Positions 17,638 through 27,107 of a stretch of DNA of 64,000 bases are shown here, in pieces. Under the pieces are notes generated by a model. The model was not told where the DNA came from. It did not search any database and saw nothing but the letters and a program-made list of their open reading frames with translations. Origin of the DNA: Paradevosia sp036499825. GTDB lineage: Bacteria > Pseudomonadota > Alphaproteobacteria > Rhizobiales > Devosiaceae. The stretch is taken from contig DASYCZ010000062.1 of assembly GCA_036499825.1 (NCBI GenBank), positions 248,001-312,000 on the forward strand, read 5' to 3'. The position numbers and the translations under genes were made by a program. Position 1 is the first letter of the stretch. Each line of letters begins with the position of its first letter.

Positions 17638-19512
17638 ATGAAAATCATCGACTCGCTCAACCGCGTCTTCGAGTCGTGGGTCGACCCCTTTGGCAAGAAG
17701 GGTGACCTGAAGCCGCCTGCGCCGGTGCTGCAGTTCTTCTGGTTCTACCTGAAGCAGGCCAAGGTCCCGTTCTTCCTGCTGCTGGTCATGGGTGGTGCGG
17801 TGGCGCTGGTCGAGGCGGCATTGTTCTACTATGTGGGCCGGCTCGTCGACATTCTGGACCAGGCGCCGCAGGGCCAGGGCTGGGCCGGCCTCTGGCAGGG
17901 CTTCGGCGCCGAACTGCTGTGGATGCTGTTCATGGTTGTGGTGGTCCGCTACGTCGTCAGCTGGTTCTCCGCCGTCATCGAAGAACAGACCATCAATATC
18001 GGCTTTTACAACCTGGTCCGCTGGCAGGCTTACGCCCACGTCATCCGCCAGAGCCTCAGTTTCTTCCAGAACGATTTTTCGGGTGCCATCGCCAGCAAAG
18101 TCTGGCAATCGGGCGGCGCCGTGGGCGACTTCATGGTCAGCCTGTTGCAGGTGGTGTGGTTCATCCTCATCTACACCGTCACCACCATCATCATCGTCGG
18201 CCAGCTCGACTGGCGGCTGGCTGCCGCCGTGATCGTGTGGATCGTCATCTTCTCGGTCCTTGCCCGACACTATGTGCCGCTCATGCGCCACTCATCGTCG
18301 GCTGCGGCCGAGGCGGCGTCGTCGCTCACGGGACGCATCGTCGATAGCTATTCCAACATCCAGACGTTGAAGCTCTTCGGTAACGCCGAGAGCGACGACC
18401 GCTTCGTGCGCTCGGGCTTCGACAATTATATCGCCAGGCTGACGACGCTGGCGCGCGTCCTGGTTAGCGTCCGCTCCGCCATGGCCATGTTGTCCGGCGT
18501 CATGATCGCCGGCATCGCGGCGCTCGCCGTGCATCTGTGGGCGCAGGGTACCGTCAGCGTCGGCGGCGTCGCCTTCACCATGGGCCTGGTGCTGCGGCTC
18601 TACAACCTGCTCAGCCGCATGATGAACCAGCTCAACGGGCTGATGCGCAATTATGGCACCACCCAGAACTCCGCCGAGCTGATCGCTCAGCCACTGGGCC
18701 TCAAGGACGCCCCCAATGCCTCGACGCTGCAGGTCACTGAGGCGGCCATCAGCTTCAAGGATGTCAGCTTCCACTATGGCCGCCCTACCGGCATCATCGA
18801 GCACCTCTCGCTCGACATCAAACCCGGCGAGCGTCTCGGCCTCATCGGCCGTTCCGGCGCCGGCAAGTCGACGCTCGTCAACCTGCTTTTGCGCTTCTAT
18901 GACCTGCAGGGCGGCAAGATCACCATCGACGGCCAGGACATCTCGCAGGTCACCCAGGAATCGCTGCGCGCCAATATCGGCGTCGTCACCCAGGATACGG
19001 CGCTGCTGCATCGCTCCGTGCGCGCCAATCTCACCTATGGCCGACCGCAGGCGACCGACGACGAGATGATGGCCGCCGCCGCCCTCGCCGAGGCCGATGA
19101 TTTCATTGAGGCCCTCATCGATCAGAACGGCCGCACTGCCTATGACGCCTATGTGGGCGAACGTGGCGTCAAGCTTTCCGGCGGCCAGCGCCAGCGTGTC
19201 GCCATCGCTCGCGTGCTGATCAAGAACGCCCCGATCCTGGTGCTCGACGAAGCCACCTCCGCCCTCGACAGCGAAGTCGAAGCCGCCATCCAGGAGCAGT
19301 TGACGACGCTCATGCAGGGCAAGACCGTCATCGCGATCGCCCACCGGCTCTCCACCATCGCCGCCATGGACCGCCTTGTCGTACTCGACCAGGGCAAGAT
19401 CGTGGAGGAGGGCACGCATGCCCAGCTCCTCGCCCTGGGCGGGCACTATGCCCACCTCTGGCAGCGCCAATCCGGCGGCTTCCTCGACAGCCAGCCAGAA
19501 GCAGCCCAGTGA
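17638..19512 (+). CDS. ABC exporter, fused permease-ATPase, second of the tandem pair
   Basis: A 624-residue half-transporter closely related to its upstream neighbour, with near-identical stretches in the ATPase domain. Walker A lies at about 404-412, LSGGQ at about 514, then VLDEATSALDSE and AHRLSTIAAMDRL. Catalytic residues are intact in both proteins, unlike heterodimers with one degenerate site. The ATG at 17638 follows a 101-bp gap; the longer open frame from 17470 overlaps the upstream gene in another frame and is rejected. Its stop overlaps the GTG of the ClC gene (GTGA), so all three genes are probably one transcript. Confidence 0.9.
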   Translation: MKIIDSLNRVFESWVDPFGKKGDLKPPAPVLQFFWFYLKQAKVPFFLLLVMGGAVALVEAALFYYVGRLVDILDQAPQGQGWAGLWQGFGAELLWMLFMVVVVRYVVSWFSAVIEEQTINIGFYNLVRWQAYAHVIRQSLSFFQNDFSGAIASKVWQSGGAVGDFMVSLLQVVWFILIYTVTTIIIVGQLDWRLAAAVIVWIVIFSVLARHYVPLMRHSSSAAAEAASSLTGRIVDSYSNIQTLKLFGNAESDDRFVRSGFDNYIARLTTLARVLVSVRSAMAMLSGVMIAGIAALAVHLWAQGTVSVGGVAFTMGLVLRLYNLLSRMMNQLNGLMRNYGTTQNSAELIAQPLGLKDAPNASTLQVTEAAISFKDVSFHYGRPTGIIEHLSLDIKPGERLGLIGRSGAGKSTLVNLLLRFYDLQGGKITIDGQDISQVTQESLRANIGVVTQDTALLHRSVRANLTYGRPQATDDEMMAAAALAEADDFIEALIDQNGRTAYDAYVGERGVKLSGGQRQRVAIARVLIKNAPILVLDEATSALDSEVEAAIQEQLTTLMQGKTVIAIAHRLSTIAAMDRLVVLDQGKIVEEGTHAQLLALGGHYAHLWQRQSGGFLDSQPEAAQ

Positions 19513-21290
19513 CCGACACCATCGCCAAGGCGGCCACCACTTTTCCGTTCTCCATAGCGGGTTTCAACCGCTATCGCGGCCTGTTCCTGCTGGGGCTGGC
19601 CGGAGGCGTCGGTATCGTCGCCGGCCTCGTGGTCACAGCGATCAGCGGCATCACCTATCAGTTGCACATCCTGATGTTCGACCTGCCGGAAAATTCCCGG
19701 CTGAGCGCGCAGGCAGTGCTGGCCTCCCCATGGATGGCGCTGCTGCCGCTTGCCGGCGGCATCCTCATGGGCCTCAGCATCGTTTTGGCCCGGCGCTGGC
19801 GCACGCGCTCGCCGGTCGATCCGATCGAGGCCAATGCGGTGCATGGCGGCCGCATGTCTTTCCGTGAAAGCCTGATCGTGACGGTGCAGACCATCATCTC
19901 ATCGAGCTTTGGCGCCTCGGTCGGCCTCGAAGCCGCATACACGCAGATGAGTTCGGCGCTGGCCTCGCATTTTGCCGGCCGCCTGGCGCTGCGCCGCAAT
20001 GAAGTGCGCATGCTGGTAGGTTGCGGCGCCGCGGGTGGTATCGCGGCGGCCTTCAACGCGCCGCTGACCGGCGCCTTCTACGGGTTCGAGTTGATCATCG
20101 GCGTCTATTCGGCCGCCCTGTTGCCGCCCGTCATGGTCGCCTCGCTCGCCGCGACCCTTACCGCCTCCCATCTTGGCGCCATCCAGAGTTCGGTCGAGGC
20201 CGGCGATCTCTCCTTGATCAGCAGCGCCGACGTCCTGCCTTGTCTCGCGCTCGGCCTCATCGGCGGCGGCGTCGCCATCGGCATCATGCAGCTCGTGGCG
20301 CATTTCGAACGGGTGCTTTCCATCGCCAAGTGCCCGCCGCCCATACGCCCTGCGCTTGGCGGCATCGTCGTCGGCTTGCTGGCGCTGATCACGCCGGAAA
20401 TCCTCTCCTCGGGCCACGGCGCGCTGCATGTGCAGTTCAACGCCTCCACCGCCCCGGCGATGCTGCTCCTGTTGTTCGCCCTCAAGGCCATCGCCTCAAT
20501 CGTGTCGCTAGGCACCGGCTTTCGCGGTGGCCTGTTCTTCGCCTCGCTGTTCCTCGGTGCGCTGCTCGGCAAGCTCTTTTCCGCCGCCATGGTGTTCACC
20601 GGGCTTGCGCCGCACCTGGCCCCGGAACTCGCGGCTCTCGTCGGCATGGCCTCGCTCGCCGTGGGCGTCGTCGGCGGCCCGCTGACCATGACTTTCCTCG
20701 TCCTTGAAACCACCGGCGATCTCGCCATCAGCGTCGCCGTGCTCTTCGCCTCGGTCATGTCGTCTTTCCTGGTCCGCGAAACCTTCGGTTATTCTTTCTC
20801 CACCTGGCGTTTGCACCTGCGCGGCGAGAGCATCCGCAGCGCCCATGATATCGGCCGCATGCGCAGCCTCATCGTCGCCGCCATGATGCGCCCTGACGTC
20901 CGTACCGCGCCCATCACCATGACGCTCGCCAAGTTTTGCGACCGCTTCCCGCTCGGCTCGACCGAACGCGTCATCGCCACCGATGACGACGGCATCTACC
21001 AGGGCATCGTCCTCGTTGCCGAGGCTCACCAGGTCTTCCGCGCCGGCGGCGACGTGGCCGAAGGCAATATCGAGCCGCTGCTCAAATATACCGATCGCGT
21101 GTTGACCCCGCGCATGACCGCCAAGGACGCGGCGCTGCAGTTCGAGGCCTCCAACAGCGAAGAACTGGCGGTGGTCGACAATGCCGACCGCCGTAAGGTC
21201 GTGGGCCTGTTGACCGAAGCCTATCTCCTGCGCCGCTACGCCGAGGAACTCGACAAGGGTTGGAAAGACCTTACCGGCGAATCCGCCTAA
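19509..21290 (+). CDS. ClC-family chloride channel/antiporter with C-terminal CBS domains
   Basis: A 593-residue membrane protein with about ten helices in residues 20-440 and a cytoplasmic CBS pair at about 455-580. The region aligned with the ClC GREGP filter reads GLEAAYTQ, so the gating glutamate (E141) is kept but the following Gly-Pro is Ala-Ala. The second selectivity region is GTGFRGGLFF, where canonical ClCs have GxFxP. VGGPLTMTFLVLE matches the family. It starts with GTG at 19509, overlapping the exporter stop. Ion selectivity may differ from classic ClC, which is inference. It overlaps the convergent tetR gene by 4 bp. Confidence 0.88.
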   Translation: MTDTIAKAATTFPFSIAGFNRYRGLFLLGLAGGVGIVAGLVVTAISGITYQLHILMFDLPENSRLSAQAVLASPWMALLPLAGGILMGLSIVLARRWRTRSPVDPIEANAVHGGRMSFRESLIVTVQTIISSSFGASVGLEAAYTQMSSALASHFAGRLALRRNEVRMLVGCGAAGGIAAAFNAPLTGAFYGFELIIGVYSAALLPPVMVASLAATLTASHLGAIQSSVEAGDLSLISSADVLPCLALGLIGGGVAIGIMQLVAHFERVLSIAKCPPPIRPALGGIVVGLLALITPEILSSGHGALHVQFNASTAPAMLLLLFALKAIASIVSLGTGFRGGLFFASLFLGALLGKLFSAAMVFTGLAPHLAPELAALVGMASLAVGVVGGPLTMTFLVLETTGDLAISVAVLFASVMSSFLVRETFGYSFSTWRLHLRGESIRSAHDIGRMRSLIVAAMMRPDVRTAPITMTLAKFCDRFPLGSTERVIATDDDGIYQGIVLVAEAHQVFRAGGDVAEGNIEPLLKYTDRVLTPRMTAKDAALQFEASNSEELAVVDNADRRKVVGLLTEAYLLRRYAEELDKGWKDLTGESA

Positions 21291-21862
21291 GCCTCGGCCA
21301 GCGCCTTGCCGACAACGCGGAAGGCGTGCACCAGGTCATCAACCGTCGGCGCATGTTCGGGATCGACCAGATATTGCGTCGATAGCCCCGTCAGCAGCGC
21401 CAGCATCAGCGAACTCACCGAGCGCAGCGTCCGCATATCGACGTCCTGGGCGAGGCTGAGGAAGTCGAAGGCGAAATCCTGGCGCAACTGCTCATAAGCA
21501 GCGGCCATCATTGTCCTGAGTTGAGGGATGCGGTCGAGTTGCGAGAAGATCTCGAAACTCGCCACCAGCAACTGTCGGTCGGTGACGAATTGTTCGGTGA
21601 GCCGCGCCCAGGTTCCGCGAAAGCGCTCCAGCGATGGCATCTCCACGTTCCGCAGTTCAGGCGGCGAGAACTGATCGCCCCATTCACCCATCAACTGCAT
21701 CATGGCTTCGGCCATCAGTGTGTCTTTCGAGCCGAAATGATAGCCGATCGAGGCCAGGTTGGTGCCCGAGGCGGCCACGATATCGCGCGCCGTGGTGTGC
21801 GCGTAACCGCGCTCCAGCAAACACTTTTTCGCGCCGGCGAGGAGGTCTTCCTTGTGTCCCAT
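21287..21862 (-). CDS. TetR-family transcriptional regulator
   Basis: A 191-residue repressor with an N-terminal helix-turn-helix at about 8-52 (TTARDIVAASG and IGYHFGSKDTL) and a helical ligand-binding C-terminus. It is divergent from a flavin monooxygenase gene, and the 111-bp gap between them holds two palindromes, 21897-21908 and 21933-21944. By analogy with tetR/target pairs it probably represses itself and the monooxygenase. Confidence 0.9.
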   Translation of the reverse strand: MGHKEDLLAGAKKCLLERGYAHTTARDIVAASGTNLASIGYHFGSKDTLMAEAMMQLMGEWGDQFSPPELRNVEMPSLERFRGTWARLTEQFVTDRQLLVASFEIFSQLDRIPQLRTMMAAAYEQLRQDFAFDFLSLAQDVDMRTLRSVSSLMLALLTGLSTQYLVDPEHAPTVDDLVHAFRVVGKALAEA

Positions 21863-21896
21863 GTCCCGCTTCTAACCTGCCTCTGAAAGAAAATCT

Positions 21897-21908
21897 ATAC
21901 GGACGTAT
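21897..21908. promoter_or_regulatory. Candidate TetR operator 1 (ATACGGACGTAT)
   Basis: ATACG and CGTAT form perfect 5-bp arms around GA, in the gap between tetR (start 21862) and the monooxygenase (start 21974). A second palindrome of similar ATAC...GTAT form lies 25 bp further right, suggesting paired sites for one regulator. Confidence 0.45.
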
Positions 21909-21932
21909 GAAATCGATCTGTACAAATGTATT

Positions 21933-21944
21933 ATACATATGTAT
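21933..21944. promoter_or_regulatory. Candidate TetR operator 2 (ATACATATGTAT)
   Basis: A perfect 12-bp palindrome 30 bp upstream of the monooxygenase start and within an AT-rich stretch that could also hold its promoter. It shares ATAC/GTAT arms with the site at 21897. Confidence 0.5.
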
Positions 21945-21973
21945 GAAAATGGCCGTCGCAACAGGAGATGACC

Positions 21974-23149
21974 ATGATGAAACCGACCAGGACCATCCTG
22001 ATTTCCGGCGCCGGCATAGCAGGGCCGGCGCTCGCCTTCTGGCTGCATCGCTTCGGCTTCGAGGCCACCATCGTCGAGCATGCCCCGGCCTTGCGCACTG
22101 GCGGTCATGCCGTCGATTTCCGCGGTGTTTCCATGGATGTGCTGCAGCGCATGGGCCTGCTGGACGAGGTGCGGGCCGTCGCCACTCACATGGGCGACAT
22201 GCACTATGTCGACGAATCCGGCCGCTCGGTCGCCCGTCTGCCAGCCTCCTTCGCCAGCGGTGAACTCGAAATCCTGCGCGGTGACCTGTCACGGATTTTC
22301 CATGCGGCCACCGCCGACGACGTCGGCTATATTTTCGGTGACGGCATCGCCGCTCTGGCGGAAGACGCCGACGGCGTCGCCGTTAGCTTCCAGAGCGGCC
22401 GGACCGGCCACTACGATCTCGTCATCGGAGCCGATGGCCTCCACTCGGCGGTGCGCAAGCTCGCCTTCGGTCCTGAACAGCAATTCCTGCGCCACCTCGG
22501 CCTCTACCTGGCCGTGGCTACCATCCCCAACTTCCTCGATCTCGACTATGACGGCCGCATGTTCAACGCGCCGGGCACGATCGCCTCGATATACAGCGCC
22601 CGGCAGAATACCGAGGCCCGCGCCATCTTTTTCTTCCATGCGCCGGCACTTGACTACAATCATCGCGATATGGCCGAGCAGAAGGCCATCGTCGCATCGC
22701 GCTATGCCGGGCAGGGCTGGGTGGTGCCGCAACTGATCGAGGCCATGCGGCAGGCCGATGATTTCTATTTCTACCCGGTCAGCCAGACCTGCATGGACAG
22801 GTGGTCCCGTGGCCGTGTGGCGCTGCTCGGCGATGCCGCCTTCTGCGCCACGCCGCTCTCCGGCATGGGTACCGGCATGGCCGTCACCGGCGCCTATATG
22901 CTGGCCCGCGCCCTGCGGGATGCGGGCGGCGACTACGCCGCGGCCTTTGCGCACTATGAGGCAGGTATGCGGCCTTTCGTGGTTGCCAGCCAGAAGCTCG
23001 CCCAGATGGGGACGCGCGGCTACGTGCCCCAGACCAGGCTCGGCATCAAGGCATCGCGCTTCTTCACCCGCCTCTTCAACTTTCTGCCGCCCCGCGTCAT
23101 CGTGAAACCCGCCACCGACGCCGCCAACTCGATCGTGCTCGCCGATTGA
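21974..23149 (+). CDS. FAD-dependent aromatic-type monooxygenase (Tet(X)-like)
   Basis: A 391-residue class A flavoprotein monooxygenase. It has an N-terminal GAGIAGPALA dinucleotide motif, an acidic residue ending strand 2 (IVEHAP), the DG motif GADGLHSAVR at about 155-165 and the GD motif LLGDAAFCATPLSGMGTGMA at about 285-305. GGAG at 21964-21967 is 6 bp from the ATG at 21974; ATGs at 21968 and 21977 are alternatives. The family hydroxylates aromatic or polyketide compounds, including tetracyclines. The divergent TetR regulator suggests induction by a xenobiotic. Substrate not predicted. Confidence 0.88.
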   Translation: MMKPTRTILISGAGIAGPALAFWLHRFGFEATIVEHAPALRTGGHAVDFRGVSMDVLQRMGLLDEVRAVATHMGDMHYVDESGRSVARLPASFASGELEILRGDLSRIFHAATADDVGYIFGDGIAALAEDADGVAVSFQSGRTGHYDLVIGADGLHSAVRKLAFGPEQQFLRHLGLYLAVATIPNFLDLDYDGRMFNAPGTIASIYSARQNTEARAIFFFHAPALDYNHRDMAEQKAIVASRYAGQGWVVPQLIEAMRQADDFYFYPVSQTCMDRWSRGRVALLGDAAFCATPLSGMGTGMAVTGAYMLARALRDAGGDYAAAFAHYEAGMRPFVVASQKLAQMGTRGYVPQTRLGIKASRFFTRLFNFLPPRVIVKPATDAANSIVLAD

Positions 23150-23281
23150 TCGCCGGCGAGCAAGCAACCATCCACCATGCGGAATTCAGCACTGCAATCG
23201 ATTGCAATCCTGCGTGACCCGGCAGCACATTATCGCTAATGCAAAGGCGCGGATTCGAGGCCGCGCTCAGGGGAGGGTTGA

Positions 23282-25774
23282 ATGGCAGTAGCGGCAGGCG
23301 CGTCAATCGGTGGCGGATATTCCGAACGCAATCTGGCGGGCGTTTTCACACTGACATCCCCCACGCGCCCGGGCGCCTGGCCGATCACGCTGCCCGGCGA
23401 CGTGCACACGGCGCTGCTGGCCGGCAACGAAATCCCCGATCCCTATTTTGCCGATAACGAGCAGGCCGTGATGTGGGTCAACCACACGCCCTGGACCGTT
23501 GAAGGGCGCTTCACCGTCGCCCGATCCGATATCGATGGCTACCTCACCCTGACCCTCGCCGAGATAGATTGTATCGCCACCGTCTTCCTCAACGGCGAGG
23601 AGATCGCCCACACGCAAAATGCCTTCGTCCGCTACGATCTCGATGTCACCGGCAAGGTTCATGAGGGCGACAACACCCTGCGCCTCGAATTCGCCGTGAC
23701 CCGTGATGTTGCACGGGCGCGCGCTGAAGCGCATCCGTTCCCGATCCCCTTCACCAACAACTATCTGACCAATGGCCTTGTGGGCGTGCACATGAACTTC
23801 GTGCGCAAGGCCGCCTGTCACGCCGGCTGGGACTGGGGCATCTGCCTGATGCCCACCGGGGTGTATGGCCGCATGAGCCTGCGCCGCTCTAAACTGGCCC
23901 GGCAGGAAAGCGTCGAGGTCGTGCAGGCTCATGGCAAGAACGCCGTCGAACTATCGATAAAGACTCGCGTTTTCGCCTTTGCGGAAGGCTCGGTCGAGCT
24001 GCGACATACGATCGATGGCCAGACCATCGCCGACAAGGTCGCGGTGCGCGCGGGCGACAATGTCTTCACCCATAACGTGACCATCCAGAACCCAAGGCTC
24101 TGGTGGCCAAGCGGGCAGGGCAGCCAGCCGCTCTACGCGCTTACCACTATGCTCGATGGTGAAGTCACCGAGCGTAACCTCGGCCTCCGGCAGCTCGAAT
24201 GGGTCGTCGAGAAGGACGAGATCGATCATTGTTTCAAGGTCCGCGTCAATGGCCGCGACGTCACCATGATGGGGGCCAACTGGATTCCCGCCGACGCCAT
24301 TCCCTCGCGTATCACCCGCGAGGTTGTGCGCGACCTGCTGGAAAGCGCAAAGGCCGCCAACATGAACATGATCCGCATCTGGGGCGGCGGTCAGTACGAG
24401 CCGGATTTCTTCTACGAGATCTGCGACGAGCTCGGCATCCTCATCTGGCACGATTTCATGTTCTCCTGCATGAGCTATCCGTCCAACCGCGAATTTCTCG
24501 CCGATATACGCAACGAGATCACCCAGCAGATCCGCCGCCTCAGCCACCACGCCTCCATCGCATTGTGGTGCGGCGACAACGAGGTTATCGGCTCGCTCAC
24601 CTGGTATCCCGAAACCAGGGCCAATCCCGAGCGCTATGTCGCCAATTACGACCGCCTCAACTCGATGCTCGGCAACATCGTCGAGGATGAGGATCCCGGC
24701 CGCCGCTTCTGGCCGTCATCGCCCTCGCTCGGCTATATGGATTTCTCCGACGGCTGGCATTCCGACACGCGCGGCGACCTGCATTTCTGGAGCGTCTGGC
24801 ACGAGGCCAAGCCTTTCGAGCACTATCGCGACGTCAATCCGCGCTTCGCCTCCGAATTCGGCTTCCAAAGCTTCACCTCGATGAACGTCATCGAAACCTT
24901 CACGAGGCCGGAGGATCGCAATCCGTCCTCGCCGGTGATGGAAAGCCACCAGCGCAATACCGGCGGCAATGCCCGCATCCTCGAAACCATGGCGCGTTAC
25001 TTCCGCTTCCCGTCCAGCTTCGAGAACATGGTGTTCCTCAGCCAGATCCAGCAGGGCCTCGCCATCAAGACCGCCATCGAATACTGGCGCTCCACCAAGC
25101 CGCGCTGCATGGGCACGCTCTACTGGCAGATCAACGACACCTATCCGGTGGCGAGCTGGGCCAGCCTGGATTACGGCGGACAATGGAAGCTGCTGCACTA
25201 CATGGCGCGGCGTTTTTTCCTGCCCCTGAATGTCGTGGCCGTCCCGGATGCGCAAGCCGCCGCCATCGTCTTCAAGGCCATCAACGACACCGCCACCCGC
25301 GCCGAAATCAGCCTTGAAGTCCATGTGGTCAATGTCACCGGCTCCGACAGGCTCGTGCATTCCGGCAAGGCCGACGTGTCGCCCGACAAGGCCGAAATCG
25401 TTGCACGCATCCCGTCCGGCATGCTTGGCGAGGGTGATTTCCTGTTCTTCGCCTGGCGCGACAAGGACGGCGTCCTATTGGGCGAGAACGACTTCTTCCC
25501 CAAGGCCTACAAATATTATGATCTCCCGCAGGCCAAAGTTCAGGCCTCCTGGTCAAGCCAAGACGGCAAGCTGGTGCTCACGCTTTCCGCCGACAAGCCG
25601 GCGCTGTTCGTCAACGCTTCGGTCAGCGTGCCCGGCTACTTCTCCGATAACGCCATCACCCTTGTCCCTGGCCGCGATGCGCGGCTCGTCTTCACCCCGC
25701 GCCATGGTGCCAGGGTCACGCAGGAAGCGCTGGCCGCCGGCCTGAAGGTCGGACATCTGCGGGAGACCTATTGA
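23282..25774 (+). CDS. Glycoside hydrolase family 2 beta-mannosidase
   Basis: An 830-residue enzyme with the GH2 layout: sugar-binding jelly-roll domain (1-200), Ig-like domain (200-300), TIM barrel (300-620) and C-terminal beta domains. The acid/base is E434 (WCGDNEV) and the nucleophile is E525 (ASEFGFQS). The DPYF segment and the mannosidase-type WCGDNE sequence favour beta-mannosidase over beta-galactosidase or glucuronidase. It has no signal peptide, so it probably cleaves imported beta-mannosides in the cytoplasm. A GGGGAGG site lies just upstream of the ATG. No sugar transporter is adjacent, so it appears to be a single-gene unit. Confidence 0.9.
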   Translation: MAVAAGASIGGGYSERNLAGVFTLTSPTRPGAWPITLPGDVHTALLAGNEIPDPYFADNEQAVMWVNHTPWTVEGRFTVARSDIDGYLTLTLAEIDCIATVFLNGEEIAHTQNAFVRYDLDVTGKVHEGDNTLRLEFAVTRDVARARAEAHPFPIPFTNNYLTNGLVGVHMNFVRKAACHAGWDWGICLMPTGVYGRMSLRRSKLARQESVEVVQAHGKNAVELSIKTRVFAFAEGSVELRHTIDGQTIADKVAVRAGDNVFTHNVTIQNPRLWWPSGQGSQPLYALTTMLDGEVTERNLGLRQLEWVVEKDEIDHCFKVRVNGRDVTMMGANWIPADAIPSRITREVVRDLLESAKAANMNMIRIWGGGQYEPDFFYEICDELGILIWHDFMFSCMSYPSNREFLADIRNEITQQIRRLSHHASIALWCGDNEVIGSLTWYPETRANPERYVANYDRLNSMLGNIVEDEDPGRRFWPSSPSLGYMDFSDGWHSDTRGDLHFWSVWHEAKPFEHYRDVNPRFASEFGFQSFTSMNVIETFTRPEDRNPSSPVMESHQRNTGGNARILETMARYFRFPSSFENMVFLSQIQQGLAIKTAIEYWRSTKPRCMGTLYWQINDTYPVASWASLDYGGQWKLLHYMARRFFLPLNVVAVPDAQAAAIVFKAINDTATRAEISLEVHVVNVTGSDRLVHSGKADVSPDKAEIVARIPSGMLGEGDFLFFAWRDKDGVLLGENDFFPKAYKYYDLPQAKVQASWSSQDGKLVLTLSADKPALFVNASVSVPGYFSDNAITLVPGRDARLVFTPRHGARVTQEALAAGLKVGHLRETY

Positions 25775-25858
25775 GCGCCATTCTTCGTCATCGCCATTGA
25801 CTTGGCCGCCGCGTTGCCACATCGCTCCCGGCGGCCGTTCGTGCCCATCGGAACCATC

Positions 25859-26773
25859 ATGTCCGCCTCTGTCGCCACCAGCCGCGAAAGCCTGCCGATC
25901 GGCATCGGCCTGACGCTTGTCGCCTATATCGGCTTCACCATGATCGATTCCTCCGCCAAATGGCTGGGCGGAGCTGGCATTCCGACCATGGAATACATCT
26001 TCGTCCGCTACCTCGTGCATTTCCTGGTGATCGTCATCGCCGTCATGCCGCGCCGGGGCCTCGGGCTTGCCCGCACCGGCAATCTCAAGCTCGAGATCGT
26101 GCGCGCACTGTTCCTGCTCGCCTCGACTTTCTGCAATTTCTTTGCGGTGCAATATCTGCCGCTGACCGTCACCGGCGCCATCGCCTTCACCATGCCGCTG
26201 ATCTTGTGCGCCCTGTCGGTGCCGCTGCTCGGCGAGACCGTCGGCTGGCGCCGCTGGAGCGCCATCTTCGTCGGCTTTCTCGGCGTGCTGGTCATCGTCC
26301 GGCCCGGCACCGAGGCCTTTCACCCCGCCGCACTCGCTTCTCTGGGCGGCGCCACCGCCTCGGCCTTCTACTTCCTGACCACCAGGCGCCTTGCCGGGGT
26401 CGATTCCGCCTCCACCCAGCAGTTCTATGCGGCGCTGGTGTCGCTGGTCTGCGTGGCGCCCTTCGCATTCCAGACCTGGATCTGGCCGACCCGGCCGATC
26501 GACTGGTTCTTTTTCGGCCTTATCGGCCTTGCCGGTGTCTTCGGCCACCAGATCTTCAGCATGGCGCTGCGCTTCGCGCCGGCCTCCAGGCTGGCCCCTT
26601 TCGCCTATTTTCAGATCGTTTATGCGGCGCTTTCCAGCTGGCTGATCTTCAACCAGCCACCTACCTTCTGGATCTATGTCGGCGCGCCCATCGTCATCGC
26701 CTCCGGCCTTTACCTCTGGCTGCGCGAGCGTGAGCTGGCCAAGCCGCTCACGCCGGTCGTGGCGGAAGATTAG
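25859..26773 (+). CDS. DMT-superfamily (EamA) transporter
   Basis: A 304-residue inner-membrane protein with ten predicted helices in two EamA repeats (about 10-140 and 150-290), each with the typical AIAFTMPLI / RFAPASRLAPFAYFQ segments near the repeat ends. Such proteins export amino acids, nucleosides or other metabolites. The ATG at 25859 was chosen because the family begins near there; the frame is open back to 25802. It lies 84 bp after the mannosidase gene. Substrate unknown. Confidence 0.88.
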   Translation: MSASVATSRESLPIGIGLTLVAYIGFTMIDSSAKWLGGAGIPTMEYIFVRYLVHFLVIVIAVMPRRGLGLARTGNLKLEIVRALFLLASTFCNFFAVQYLPLTVTGAIAFTMPLILCALSVPLLGETVGWRRWSAIFVGFLGVLVIVRPGTEAFHPAALASLGGATASAFYFLTTRRLAGVDSASTQQFYAALVSLVCVAPFAFQTWIWPTRPIDWFFFGLIGLAGVFGHQIFSMALRFAPASRLAPFAYFQIVYAALSSWLIFNQPPTFWIYVGAPIVIASGLYLWLRERELAKPLTPVVAED

Positions 26774-26843
26774 TCGCGCTTTCCGCCATTGACCGCGACG
26801 ACCAGCCGGTTTCAATATCTGGTCTAACAAAAGGAGAGGGCCG

Positions 26844-27086
26844 ATGCCCGAACTGCACTACCACATCGTCGAACACGATGGCGGCTGGGCCTACAAGCTC
26901 GGCGACGTCTTCTCCGAGACGTTCCGCACCCATGATGCCGCCCTGCGCGCCGCCAAGTCCGCTGCCCGTGAGCAGGAACTGCCCGGCCAGACCGAAGCGA
27001 TCGAGTATCAGGATGCCAATGGCCGCTGGCACGTCGAGCTTGCCAAGGGCGACGACCATCCGCATGCCGAAGTCGACGACGACTGA
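26844..27086 (+). CDS. Small DUF2188-like protein
   Basis: An 80-residue acidic cytoplasmic protein with a strong ribosome site (AAGGAGAGGG) just upstream. The pattern HYHIVEHDGGWAYK..., then a helix of alternating alanines, then EAIEYQDANGRWHVE resembles the DUF2188 fold: a beta hairpin, one helix and a final strand quoting its substrate-like IxYxDxxGxW. The C-terminus is a tail of Asp residues. Function of the family is unknown. It is convergent with the MFS gene. Confidence 0.78.
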   Translation: MPELHYHIVEHDGGWAYKLGDVFSETFRTHDAALRAAKSAAREQELPGQTEAIEYQDANGRWHVELAKGDDHPHAEVDDD

Positions 27087-27107
27087 TTGCCGATCGCCGA
27101 CCGGGCT

